Source: Aurantimonas sp. HBX-1 (GTDB lineage Bacteria > Pseudomonadota > Alphaproteobacteria > Rhizobiales > Rhizobiaceae). Taken from it: a stretch of 64,000 bases of DNA. The DNA lies in the NCBI RefSeq assembly GCF_021391535.1, contig NZ_CP090066.1:1749501-1813500 (forward strand), given 5' to 3'. A model generated the notes under the pieces. The model ran no database searches. It saw only the letters and a program-made list of their open reading frames with translations, and had not been told where the DNA came from. A program made the translations under genes and the position numbers. Positions 44,850 through 52,491 of this stretch are shown piece by piece (position 1 is the first letter of the stretch; each line of letters starts with the position of its first letter).

Positions 44850-45230
44850 ATGAAAGACTGGCTGCTGCAGATCTTCACCTGGTGGAACGGTCAGACGATC
44901 GGCACGAGGTTCTACACCTGGCGGTTCGGCCGGAACGTCGGCACCGACGAGTTCGGCAACGTCTATCACGAGAATGCCGACGGCTCGAAACGCTGGGTGA
45001 TCTACAACGGCCCCGCCGAGCCCTCGATGATCCCGCCCGGCTGGAACGGCTGGATGCACCACCGCGTCGACACGCCGCCGACCGTCGAGGACTACCGGCC
45101 GCACGCCTGGGAGAAGCCGCATTTGCCGAACTTCACCGGCACCGGCAAGGCGTATCGCCCGAAGGGCTCGCTGCTCAACCCGGCCGATCGGCCGCGCGTC
45201 ACCGGCGACTACGACGCCTGGACGCCCTGA
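44850..45230 (+). CDS. NDUFA12 (B17.2)-like NADH:ubiquinone oxidoreductase accessory subunit
   Basis: A 126-aa homologue of the mitochondrial complex I accessory subunit NDUFA12, a protein limited in bacteria to Alphaproteobacteria. The sequence MKDWLLQIFTWWNGQTIGTRF, then GTDEFGNVYHE and WVIYNGPAEPSMIPPGWNGW, is diagnostic. It would attach to the peripheral arm of the enzyme made by the nuo genes at the left end of the window. A frame open upstream lacks similarity. DUF2155 follows. Confidence 0.96.
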   Translation: MKDWLLQIFTWWNGQTIGTRFYTWRFGRNVGTDEFGNVYHENADGSKRWVIYNGPAEPSMIPPGWNGWMHHRVDTPPTVEDYRPHAWEKPHLPNFTGTGKAYRPKGSLLNPADRPRVTGDYDAWTP

Positions 45231-45408
45231 GAGCATCACGCACGACATCCGGGCAAAGGTCTCGCCGCAACACCGCGCCGTGTCGCCGCCGGTTGGGGTG
45301 GTCGTGAGTCGCCGGCTCCCGCAGTATCGGGCGCCGTCCGTCCCGGTCTCCGCCGCAATTGCATGGCAGTTGCTCGGGCCTGCCGCATTGCCGACTGAAG
45401 GTCATCCG

Positions 45409-45813
45409 ATGAAGCGCCTCGTTTCGACGTCGATATTCGCCGCGCTGCTCGCCTTGCCGTGCGCCCCGGCCGGCGCGCAGCAGCGTGTCGAAAATCCGGT
45501 GGCGGTGTTTTCCGGGCTCGACAAGATCACCGGGCGGATCACCAGCTTCGACGTCTATATCGACGAGACGGTGCAGTTCGGCTCGCTGCAGGTCACGCCG
45601 AAGGTCTGCTACACCAGCGCCGAAGGCGAGGCGGCCCGCACGGACGCGTTCATCGAGGTCGACGAGATCACCCTCGATCGCGAGATCCGGCAGATCTTCT
45701 CGGGCTGGATGTTTGCCGATTCCCCCGGGCTCAATGCCGTCGAGCACCCGGTCTACGACGTCTGGCTGAAGGACTGTAAGACCGATTCGGCCGTCCCGGC
45801 GCCCGACGGGTGA
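45409..45813 (+). CDS. DUF2155 domain-containing exported protein
   Basis: A 134-aa protein with a signal peptide (MKRLVSTSIFAALLALPCAPAGAQQ; cleavage after AGA). The mature part, VFSGLDKITGRITSFDVYID followed by VQFGSLQVTPKVCYTS and WMFADSPGLNAVEHPVYDVW, is the DUF2155 fold found beside NDUFA12 in Alphaproteobacteria. A disulfide between two cysteines (CYTS and DCKT) is plausible in the periplasm. Its 3' end overlaps the convergent aat gene by 61 bp. Function unknown. Confidence 0.92.
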   Translation: MKRLVSTSIFAALLALPCAPAGAQQRVENPVAVFSGLDKITGRITSFDVYIDETVQFGSLQVTPKVCYTSAEGEAARTDAFIEVDEITLDREIRQIFSGWMFADSPGLNAVEHPVYDVWLKDCKTDSAVPAPDG

Positions 45814-46421
45814 AACGTCGCCTCGGCGGCGACAGCCTCCTCGAGCAATAGCTGATAGTCGTCGCGGGGGATCTCGACCGCACCGAAACTCGCCAGATGG
45901 TCGGTAAGGAACTGCGTGTCGAGCAGCTGGTAGCCGCCCCGCTTCAGCCTGTCGCAGAGATAGGCGAGGGCGATCTTCGACGCGTCGGTGCGCCGCGAGA
46001 ACATGCTTTCCCCGAAGAACGCCGCGCCCAGCGATACCCCGTACAGGCCGCCGACCAGATGGTCGCCCTCCCAGGCTTCGACGGAATGCGCGAAGCCCTC
46101 CCGGAACAGCGCGATGTAGAGCGAGCGGATCTGGCTGTTGATCCAGGTCTGCGTCCGTCCCGGCGCGGGCTCGGCGCAGGCATCGACGACGGCGGTGAAG
46201 GCCGTGTCGACGCGGATCTCGAAGGGCTGCCGGCGGATCGTCTTGCGCAGGCTGCGCGACAAATGGAACCGGTCGAGCGGCAGGATGCCCCGCTCGGTCG
46301 GGTCGATCCAGAAGATGCGCGGATCCTCGGCGCTCTCGGCCATCGGGAAGATGCCGCAGGCATAGGCTTTCAGAAGGATGGCCGGCGTGATCTCGAACCG
46401 CTGACCGCCCCGCCGAACCAT
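45753..46421 (-). CDS. aat: Leucyl/phenylalanyl-tRNA--protein transferase
   Basis: Adds Leu or Phe from aminoacyl-tRNA to proteins with N-terminal Arg or Lys, marking them for ClpAP (N-degron pathway). The 222-aa product has LLKAYACGIFPMAESAED, WIDPTERGILPL, HSVEAWEGDHLVGGLYGVS and LLDTQFLTDHLASFGA, all typical. I start at MVRRGG. It lies 2 bp after accC on the same strand, a common Rhizobiales arrangement. Its 3' end overlaps the DUF2155 gene. Confidence 0.95.
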   Translation of the reverse strand: MVRRGGQRFEITPAILLKAYACGIFPMAESAEDPRIFWIDPTERGILPLDRFHLSRSLRKTIRRQPFEIRVDTAFTAVVDACAEPAPGRTQTWINSQIRSLYIALFREGFAHSVEAWEGDHLVGGLYGVSLGAAFFGESMFSRRTDASKIALAYLCDRLKRGGYQLLDTQFLTDHLASFGAVEIPRDDYQLLLEEAVAAEATFHPSGAGTAESVLQSFSQTS

Positions 46422-46423
46422 GA

Positions 46424-47773
46424 TTACCCGGCCCCGCCTGCGGCGAGGTAGTTCTCCAGCCAGTGGATGTCGTAGTCGCCGGCGCCGATGTCGGGATTGT
46501 CGACCAGATCGCGGAACAGCGGCAGCGTCGTCTTGACGCCGTCGACGACGATCTCGTCCAGCGCCCGGCGCAGGCGCATCATGCATTCCGCCCGGTTGCG
46601 GCCGTGGACGATCAGCTTGCCGATCAGGCTGTCGTAGAAGGGCGGGATCGCATAGCCCTGATAGACGCCCGAATCGACGCGAACGCCCAGCCCGCCGGGC
46701 GTGTGGTAGTGGGTGATGGTGCCGGGCGACGGCGCGAAGGTCTTCGGGTCCTCGGCATTGATGCGGCACTCGATCGCGTGGCCCGAGAAGACGATCTCCG
46801 ACTGGGTGATCGACAGGCCCTGGCCGGCGGCGACGCGGATCTGCTCGTGGACGAGGTCGAGGCCGGTGATCGCCTCGGTGACCGGGTGCTCGACCTGCAG
46901 GCGGGTGTTCATCTCGATGAAGAAGAACTCGCCGTTCTCGTAGAGGAACTCGATGGTGCCGGCACCGCGATAGCCGAGCTTGGCGATCGCATCGGCGCAG
47001 ATCCCGCCGATCGAGGCGCGCTGCTCTTCGGTCAGGGCCGGCGAATTGGCTTCTTCCCAGACCTTCTGGTGGCGGCGTTGCAGCGAGCAGTCGCGCTCGC
47101 CGAGATGGATGGCGTTGCCCTTGCCGTCGCCGAAGACCTGCACCTCGATATGGCGCGGCTTCTCGAGATATTTCTCGATGTAGACCGCGTCGTCGCCGAA
47201 GGCGGCGCCCGCTTCGGTGCGGGCGGTGGACAGCGCCACCGACAGGTCCTCGCGCGAGCGCGCCACCTTCATGCCGCGGCCGCCGCCGCCGGCGGATGCC
47301 TTGACGAGCACCGGGAAGCCGATCTCGTCGGCGATGCGCAGCGCTTCGTCGTCGTCGGTCACGGCGCCGGGCGAGCCGGGCACGACCGGAATGCCGAGCC
47401 GCATCGCGGTGCGCTTGGCCTCGATCTTGTCGCCCATGATCCGGATGTGCTCGGCGGTCGGGCCGATGAATGTGATGTTGTGGGCGTCGAGGATGTCGGC
47501 GAAACGGGCGTTCTCCGACAGGAAGCCGTAGCCGGGATGCACCGCATCGGCGCCCGAGATCTCGCAGGCCGCGACGATCGAGGGAATGTTGAGATAGCTG
47601 TCGCGCGACGGCGGCGGGCCGATGCAGACGCTCTCGTCGGCAAGACGCACGTGCATGGCGGTGTTGTCGGCGGTGGAGTGCACCGCCACGGTGGGGATGC
47701 CGAGTTCCTTGCAGGCCCTCAGGACCCGCAGCGCGATCTCGCCGCGGTTGGCGATCAGGACCTTCTTGAACAT
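46424..47773 (-). CDS. accC: Acetyl-CoA carboxylase biotin carboxylase subunit
   Basis: Carboxylates the biotin of AccB with ATP and bicarbonate, the first half of malonyl-CoA formation for fatty acid synthesis. The 449-aa protein opens FKKVLIANRGEIALRVLRAC. It has the ATP-grasp core with the glycine loop KASAGGGGRGMKVARSR, ERDCSLQRRHQKVWEE, and FFFIEMNTRLQVEHPVTE. Full length. Ten bases separate it from accB upstream. Confidence 0.97.
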   Translation of the reverse strand: MFKKVLIANRGEIALRVLRACKELGIPTVAVHSTADNTAMHVRLADESVCIGPPPSRDSYLNIPSIVAACEISGADAVHPGYGFLSENARFADILDAHNITFIGPTAEHIRIMGDKIEAKRTAMRLGIPVVPGSPGAVTDDDEALRIADEIGFPVLVKASAGGGGRGMKVARSREDLSVALSTARTEAGAAFGDDAVYIEKYLEKPRHIEVQVFGDGKGNAIHLGERDCSLQRRHQKVWEEANSPALTEEQRASIGGICADAIAKLGYRGAGTIEFLYENGEFFFIEMNTRLQVEHPVTEAITGLDLVHEQIRVAAGQGLSITQSEIVFSGHAIECRINAEDPKTFAPSPGTITHYHTPGGLGVRVDSGVYQGYAIPPFYDSLIGKLIVHGRNRAECMMRLRRALDEIVVDGVKTTLPLFRDLVDNPDIGAGDYDIHWLENYLAAGGAG

Positions 47774-47783
47774 GCCCGGTCCC

Positions 47784-48248
47784 TCAAGCGATCACGACGA
47801 GCGCTTCGCCGTATTCCACGGGTTGGGCATTCTCGACGCAGATGCGGGTGATCCGGCCGGCACGCGGCGCCGGGATCTGGTTCATGGTCTTCATGGCCTC
47901 GATGATCAGCAGCGTCTCGCCCTCGGCGACCTGCTGTCCGACCTCGATGAAGTTCTTGGCCCCCGGCGCGGAGGCGAGATAGACGGTGCCGACCATCGGA
48001 GAAGGCACGGAACCGGCCTCCGGCCCGCTGGGGGCCGCTGGCGCCGGAAGCGGCGCGGGAGCGGGCGCCGACTGCATCTGCTGCGGGGCCTGCACATACT
48101 GCATCGGCTGTGGATAGTCCTTCTGGCGCGACACGCGCACCCGGACCGAACCGCGCTCGATCTCGATCTCCGTCAGGTCCGTGTCGTTCAGGATGGTCGC
48201 CAGCTCGCGCACCAGCGCCGGGTCGAGATTGTGATCTTCTCTGGACAT
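47784..48248 (-). CDS. accB: Acetyl-CoA carboxylase biotin carboxyl carrier protein
   Basis: Carries biotin between the biotin carboxylase and the carboxyltransferase. The 154-aa product has an N-terminal helical part, a flexible Pro/Ala linker (residues about 57-75), and the biotinyl domain with biotin-accepting K120 in IIEAMKTMNQI. I start at MSREDHNLD; the longer open frame upstream lacks similarity. It is the substrate of BirA encoded at 6845. It lies between aroQ and accC in one leftward run. Confidence 0.96.
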   Translation of the reverse strand: MSREDHNLDPALVRELATILNDTDLTEIEIERGSVRVRVSRQKDYPQPMQYVQAPQQMQSAPAPAPLPAPAAPSGPEAGSVPSPMVGTVYLASAPGAKNFIEVGQQVAEGETLLIIEAMKTMNQIPAPRAGRITRICVENAQPVEYGEALVVIA

Positions 48249-48279
48249 CTGTTTCCTTCGGCCGTTGGGCCCCGATGCT

Positions 48280-48717
48280 CTAGGTGAGGCGCGCCTTGAG
48301 GGCAGTGATGGCGAGCTCGTAGCCAAGCGGCCCGAACCCGACGATCATGCCCAGCGCGATCGGCGCGATGAGACTCTTGTGGCGGATCTCTTCGCGCGCG
48401 TGAATGTTGGAGATGTGCACCTCCACGATCGGCTTGTCGAAATAGCGGAGCGCGTCGTGGATGGCGAGGGAGGTGTGCGTGTAGGCGCCGGCATTGATGA
48501 TGATCGCCGCCGCCTCGTCGCGTGCCTCATGGATCCAGTCGACCAGCTCGCCCTCGTGGTTCGATTGCCGGAAGACGATCGCAAGCCCCGCGGCGGTGCC
48601 GACCTGGTGGCAGCGGTGCTCGACGTCGGCAAGGGTGGTCGAGCCGTAGATCGCGGGTTCGCGCCGGCCGAGCGTGTTGAGGTTCGGTCCGTTGAGGATG
48701 TAGATCGTCGAGGTCAT
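48280..48717 (-). CDS. aroQ: 3-dehydroquinate dehydratase, type II
   Basis: Third step of the shikimate pathway, dehydrating 3-dehydroquinate. The 145-aa protein is type II size, with ILNGPNLNTLGRREPAIYG (catalytic R19 and Y24), FRQSNHEGELVDWIHEA, INAGAYTHTSLAI and VEVHISNIHAREEIRHKS. It lies 31 bp upstream of accB on the same strand, the usual aroQ-accB-accC order of Alphaproteobacteria. Confidence 0.97.
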   Translation of the reverse strand: MTSTIYILNGPNLNTLGRREPAIYGSTTLADVEHRCHQVGTAAGLAIVFRQSNHEGELVDWIHEARDEAAAIIINAGAYTHTSLAIHDALRYFDKPIVEVHISNIHAREEIRHKSLIAPIALGMIVGFGPLGYELAITALKARLT

Positions 48718-48838
48718 CGACCCTCGTTCTGTTTCGGGGCGGCCGCGCGTGCCCGCCGCGCTTGCCTGTCCCTATAGAGCCATCGCGCCGCCGGGGAAAG
48801 CGCCGCCTGCGGGTTTGGCCGGTCCGGCCCGGCCATGT

Positions 48839-49624
48839 TCAGCAGGTGGTGCTTCCGCAGTCGCGGACATTGGCGACCCCGGCGGTAAGCGCCTCCGCGC
48901 CGACGGCCCCGCCGAGGATCCTGTCGGAGAGGACGTAGCTGGGCGTGCCGTTGATCCCGAGGCCCTCGGCCAACTGGTTCGATTCGGCAAGTGCCGCGGC
49001 GACGGCCGGGGAGGCCATCGCGGTGCGCACTTCGGCGGCGTCGAGGCCGAGATCTTCCGCCACCCGAATGGCGGCAGCCTCGTCCGCGACCCCTCGCGAG
49101 CCGAGCAGGGCGCGATGGAATTCCGCGTAGCGCTCCGGCGCCACTTCCCTGACCGCGAGGCTGACCCGTGACGCGGCGAGCGACTGCGGACCGAGGACCG
49201 GGATTTCCTTGAGTACGAAGCGGATGCCGGGATCGGCGGCGATCAGCGCGTCCATGTCCGCGAGGGCCTGTTTGCAGTAGCCGCAATTGTAGTCGAAGAA
49301 CTCGACCAGCGTGACGTCACCCTCGGGATTGCCGAGCACGGTCCCCTCCGGCGAGGCGAAAAGCGCCGCGCTGTTCTGCTCGATGGCGGTCTTCTGAGAT
49401 GCCACCTGCTCGGTCGCACGCTTGGCTTCCAGGGAATCCAGCGCTTCGAGCAGCACTTCGGGGTGGTCGATCAGGTACTGGCGGACGATCGTCTCGATTT
49501 CCTGCGTGGCCTCGGCGTCGAAGCGCGGCTGCGCTGTCTGCGCCGAGGCGCCCAGGGTGAGGGCGAGGCACGCGGTCGTCGCGAGAAGGGTCTGTCGGAT
49601 CACGTTGGGGGTATTCCTTGTCAC
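48839..49624 (-). CDS. DsbA family thiol:disulfide oxidoreductase, exported
   Basis: A 261-aa periplasmic protein with a signal peptide (helix QTLLATTACLALTLGASA) and a thioredoxin fold carrying CGYC at 114-117 in FFDYNCGYCKQAL. Extra cysteines near the C-terminus (DCGSTTC) may form a second disulfide. It resembles the DsbA/ScsC-like proteins next to M48 proteases in Rhizobiales. The GTG at 49624 overlaps the protease stop (GTGA). A second GTG at 49603 is better placed after AAGGA, so the start may be seven codons later. Confidence 0.92.
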   Translation of the reverse strand: MTRNTPNVIRQTLLATTACLALTLGASAQTAQPRFDAEATQEIETIVRQYLIDHPEVLLEALDSLEAKRATEQVASQKTAIEQNSAALFASPEGTVLGNPEGDVTLVEFFDYNCGYCKQALADMDALIAADPGIRFVLKEIPVLGPQSLAASRVSLAVREVAPERYAEFHRALLGSRGVADEAAAIRVAEDLGLDAAEVRTAMASPAVAAALAESNQLAEGLGINGTPSYVLSDRILGGAVGAEALTAGVANVRDCGSTTC

Positions 49625-51000
49625 GACCGGGGCTTGGTCTGGAGGATGTCCTGGGCCTGCAGCCAGGACGGCGAGCCGGGCTTGAGCTTCTGCTGCGCGC
49701 GCGTGGCAAAGATCTGGGCCTGGCGGATATTGCCGCCGTGCCAGTAGCCTTCGGCGGTCGCCAGCTCGGCCTTGCCGACCTCGCCCAGGTGACCGTAGGC
49801 CATGGCGAGGAAGCGATAGGCCGGGGCGTTCGCGGGATCGGACTGAAGCCCGGCGCGGATCAGCTCGATGGCCTTCGGCATCTGCGACCGGTCGCCGCCG
49901 GAGACGATCGCCTGGCCGACCTCGGCCTTGAGAATGCCGGAGCCGGTGCCGTCGAGCTTGACCGCCTGCGCATAGGCGGCCGCTGCCTTCGAGGCCTGGC
50001 CCGCGGCCATCAGCGTCTCGCCCCGCATCTCGTGAAACCAGGGATTGTTCGGCCGCGCGGCGATCAGCGCGTCGATCTTCTGGAGGGCGGAGCTGGTCGA
50101 GCCGGCGAGTTGCGTGGCGATAGCGTCGCCGTAGAGCGCCGGCAGGCCGCGCGGATCGCGGGCGAAGAGCCGGCGCACGTCGCCCATGCCGCCGTTATAG
50201 GCGGCGATCTTCGCGCGGGCGAGATTGTGGCGTTCGACCAGGGCAGGCGGATCGGTGCGGCCGAAATGCTGGCTCTCCCGCGCCGCGGCCTCGAGCGCAA
50301 CGATGCGCTCCCGCGGCATCGGGTGCGACGACAGGTAGTTGGACCGCGCCGTGGCAAACAGGTTGTTGCGGTCGAGGGTGGAGAAGGTCTCGAGCAGACC
50401 CTTCCCGGATTGGCCGGTGCGGTCGAGATAGGTGAGGGCGGTGCGGTCGGCGGCCGATTCCTCGCCGCGCTGGTAGCTGAGCAGGCTGCGCTGGGCGGCG
50501 GCGCTGCCGCCGCTGATCAGGCCGGCACCGGCCTGTGCCGCGCCCCCGGTGCCGGTGCTGGCGCCGGCGACCGCGATGCCGGCACCCAGCAGGCCGGCGA
50601 CGATGGCGATCGTCTGCGAACGCTCAAGCTGCTCGCGCAGCCGCTGCTGGTGGCCGCCGGCGAGATGACCGATCTCGTGGGCGATGATGCCGATGAGCTG
50701 GTTGGGCGTCTCCGTCGCGGTGATCGCGCCGGTATTGATGAAGATCCGGCGGCCGGCGACGAAGGCGTTGAAGCCCGGCGAATTGACCAGCACGATCTGG
50801 ATCCCGGACCGCGACAGGCCGGCCGCCTTCAGCAGCGGACGCGCATAGTCGGCAACCAGCGCCTCGATCTCGGCGTCGCGTACGATCGGCAGGCTTGTCT
50901 TCTCGCTGCGCGACTGCGCGGCCGCCGGCGCCAGGGCGACGGACAGGGCCGTGACGAGCACGGCGACATGCCGGCAGAGGCGGAGCAGGGGGCGTTTCAT
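49621..51000 (-). CDS. M48 family metalloprotease with TPR repeats (BepA-like), exported
   Basis: A 459-aa periplasmic protease. It has an N-terminal signal (MKRPLLRLCRHVAVLVTALSV), then the zinc motif HEIGH in IIAHEIGHLAGGHQQ and a downstream glutamate (QRGEESAADRTAL). The C-terminal third has tetratricopeptide-like helices (HEMRGETLMAAGQASKAAAAYAQ). This is the layout of E. coli BepA, which assists or removes outer-membrane proteins. I start at MKRPL; 25 upstream codons look non-coding. It is cotranscribed with the DsbA-like gene. Confidence 0.93.
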   Translation of the reverse strand: MKRPLLRLCRHVAVLVTALSVALAPAAAQSRSEKTSLPIVRDAEIEALVADYARPLLKAAGLSRSGIQIVLVNSPGFNAFVAGRRIFINTGAITATETPNQLIGIIAHEIGHLAGGHQQRLREQLERSQTIAIVAGLLGAGIAVAGASTGTGGAAQAGAGLISGGSAAAQRSLLSYQRGEESAADRTALTYLDRTGQSGKGLLETFSTLDRNNLFATARSNYLSSHPMPRERIVALEAAARESQHFGRTDPPALVERHNLARAKIAAYNGGMGDVRRLFARDPRGLPALYGDAIATQLAGSTSSALQKIDALIAARPNNPWFHEMRGETLMAAGQASKAAAAYAQAVKLDGTGSGILKAEVGQAIVSGGDRSQMPKAIELIRAGLQSDPANAPAYRFLAMAYGHLGEVGKAELATAEGYWHGGNIRQAQIFATRAQQKLKPGSPSWLQAQDILQTKPRS

Positions 51001-51206
51001 CCAAAGGACCTCGTTGGCCGTCTTTCGAACGACGTTTGCTGCTTGAGCATGCGGCGTCCCCCGACCTTTCGTCACGGCAATTCGGCGATTTTGAGGGGAA
51101 CAGGGGGCGCCGTCGCCGCCGTCACCCTAGCTGAACGCGACCGATCGCGTCTATGAAGTCGGCCCTCGCCGCATTCGCCCACACCCAGCCGTACAGGAAT
51201 ATTTCC

Positions 51207-52376
51207 GTGACCCCAGTCCGCGAGTTCACCGCTTCCCGCCGCTCCGAGATCGATCCGTTCCGGGCGATGGACGTGCTCGCCGAGGCGAACCGCATGATCG
51301 CCCGGGGCGAGAAGGTGATCTCGCTTGCCGTCGGTCAGCCCGCCGCGCCGGCGCCGCAGGCGGCCCGGGACGCGGCGCGGCGCATGCTCGACCACGGGCG
51401 CGTCGCCTATACCGACGCGCTCGGCCGCCGCGACCTGCGGGAGCGCATCGCCCGGCATTATCACGATGCCTATGGCGAAAGCGTCGCGCCGGAGCGAATC
51501 ATGGTCACCACCGGTTCGTCCGCCGGTTTCAACCTGGCCTTCCTCGCGGCCTTCGATCCGGGCGACCGGATCGCCATCGCGGCGCCGGGCTATCCGGCCT
51601 ATCGCAACATCCTGAAGGCGCTGGGGCTGGTTCCCGTCGAGCAGGAAGTCGATGCGTCGACCGGCTATGTCTTCACCGCCGACCATCTGCGCCGCCTGCA
51701 CGAGGCCGGGCCGATCGCCGGCGTCCTGGTCGCCAGCCCCGCCAACCCGACCGGCACGATGACGCCGCGCGACGAACTCCGCCGGCTGGTGGAATATGCC
51801 GACTGCGCCGGCATCCGGTTCATCTCCGACGAGATCTACCACGGCCTCACCTACGGCCAGGCGGAGGCGACGGCGCTCGCCTTCTCCGACAGCCCGCTGG
51901 TCGTCAACTCGTTCTCGAAATACTACTGCATGACCGGTTGGCGCATCGGCTGGCTGGTGCTGCCGCCGGGCCTGGTGCGCGCCGCCGAGCGGATCGGCCA
52001 GAGCCTCTACATCTCGGCGCCGGAAATGTCGCAGGTCGCCGCCGCCGCGGTGTTCGACTCGCGCCAGGAGCTGGACGCGGTCCGCGAGGGATACATCCGC
52101 AACCGCGATCTCCTGGCGGCGCGCCTGCCGGCGCTCGGCTTCCGCGACATCGCGCCGATCGACGGCGCCTTCTACGCCTATGCGGAGGTTCCGGCGGAAG
52201 CGACCGGCTCGACGGATTTCGCCCGCGACGTGCTGGAGCGCTGCCACGTGGCGATCACCCCCGGCACGGATTTCGTCCAGCGGCGCGGCGAGCGGTTCGT
52301 GCGGATTTCCTACGCCTGCGACCATGCAAGCCTCGGCGAGGCGCTGGACCGCATGCAGGCGATGCTGCGCGGCTGA
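51207..52376 (+). CDS. PLP-dependent class I/II aminotransferase
   Basis: A 389-aa fold-type I aminotransferase. The substrate/PLP motifs are VGQPAAPAPQAARDAARRML, SPANPTGTMTP, FISDEIYHGLTYG and the Schiff-base lysine in VVNSFSKYYCMTGWRIGW. It resembles AspB-like enzymes of Rhizobiales. I prefer the GTG at 51207 (preceded by AGGA at good spacing, giving TPVREFTASRRS) over an ATG at 51153 whose extra residues look non-coding; the longer version would be 407 aa. Substrate unknown. It converges with rne at a shared terminator. Confidence 0.92.
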   Translation: MTPVREFTASRRSEIDPFRAMDVLAEANRMIARGEKVISLAVGQPAAPAPQAARDAARRMLDHGRVAYTDALGRRDLRERIARHYHDAYGESVAPERIMVTTGSSAGFNLAFLAAFDPGDRIAIAAPGYPAYRNILKALGLVPVEQEVDASTGYVFTADHLRRLHEAGPIAGVLVASPANPTGTMTPRDELRRLVEYADCAGIRFISDEIYHGLTYGQAEATALAFSDSPLVVNSFSKYYCMTGWRIGWLVLPPGLVRAAERIGQSLYISAPEMSQVAAAAVFDSRQELDAVREGYIRNRDLLAARLPALGFRDIAPIDGAFYAYAEVPAEATGSTDFARDVLERCHVAITPGTDFVQRRGERFVRISYACDHASLGEALDRMQAMLRG

Positions 52377-52440
52377 CAGGACGCCGGGCGGGGGCCACGG
52401 CGCTGCCGCCGATGGCGAAACGAAATGCCGGTGGCACAAC

Positions 52441-52471
52441 AAAAAAGGGCGGCCCACGGGCCGCCCTTTTT
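52441..52471. terminator. Bidirectional terminator between aminotransferase and rne
   Basis: AAAAAA, then an 8-bp GGGCGGCC/GGCCGCCC stem with loop CACG, then TTTTT. The A-tract on one side and T-tract on the other let it stop transcription from both convergent genes. Confidence 0.9.
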
Positions 52472-52491
52472 CGTTTCGATTTCCGATGCGG

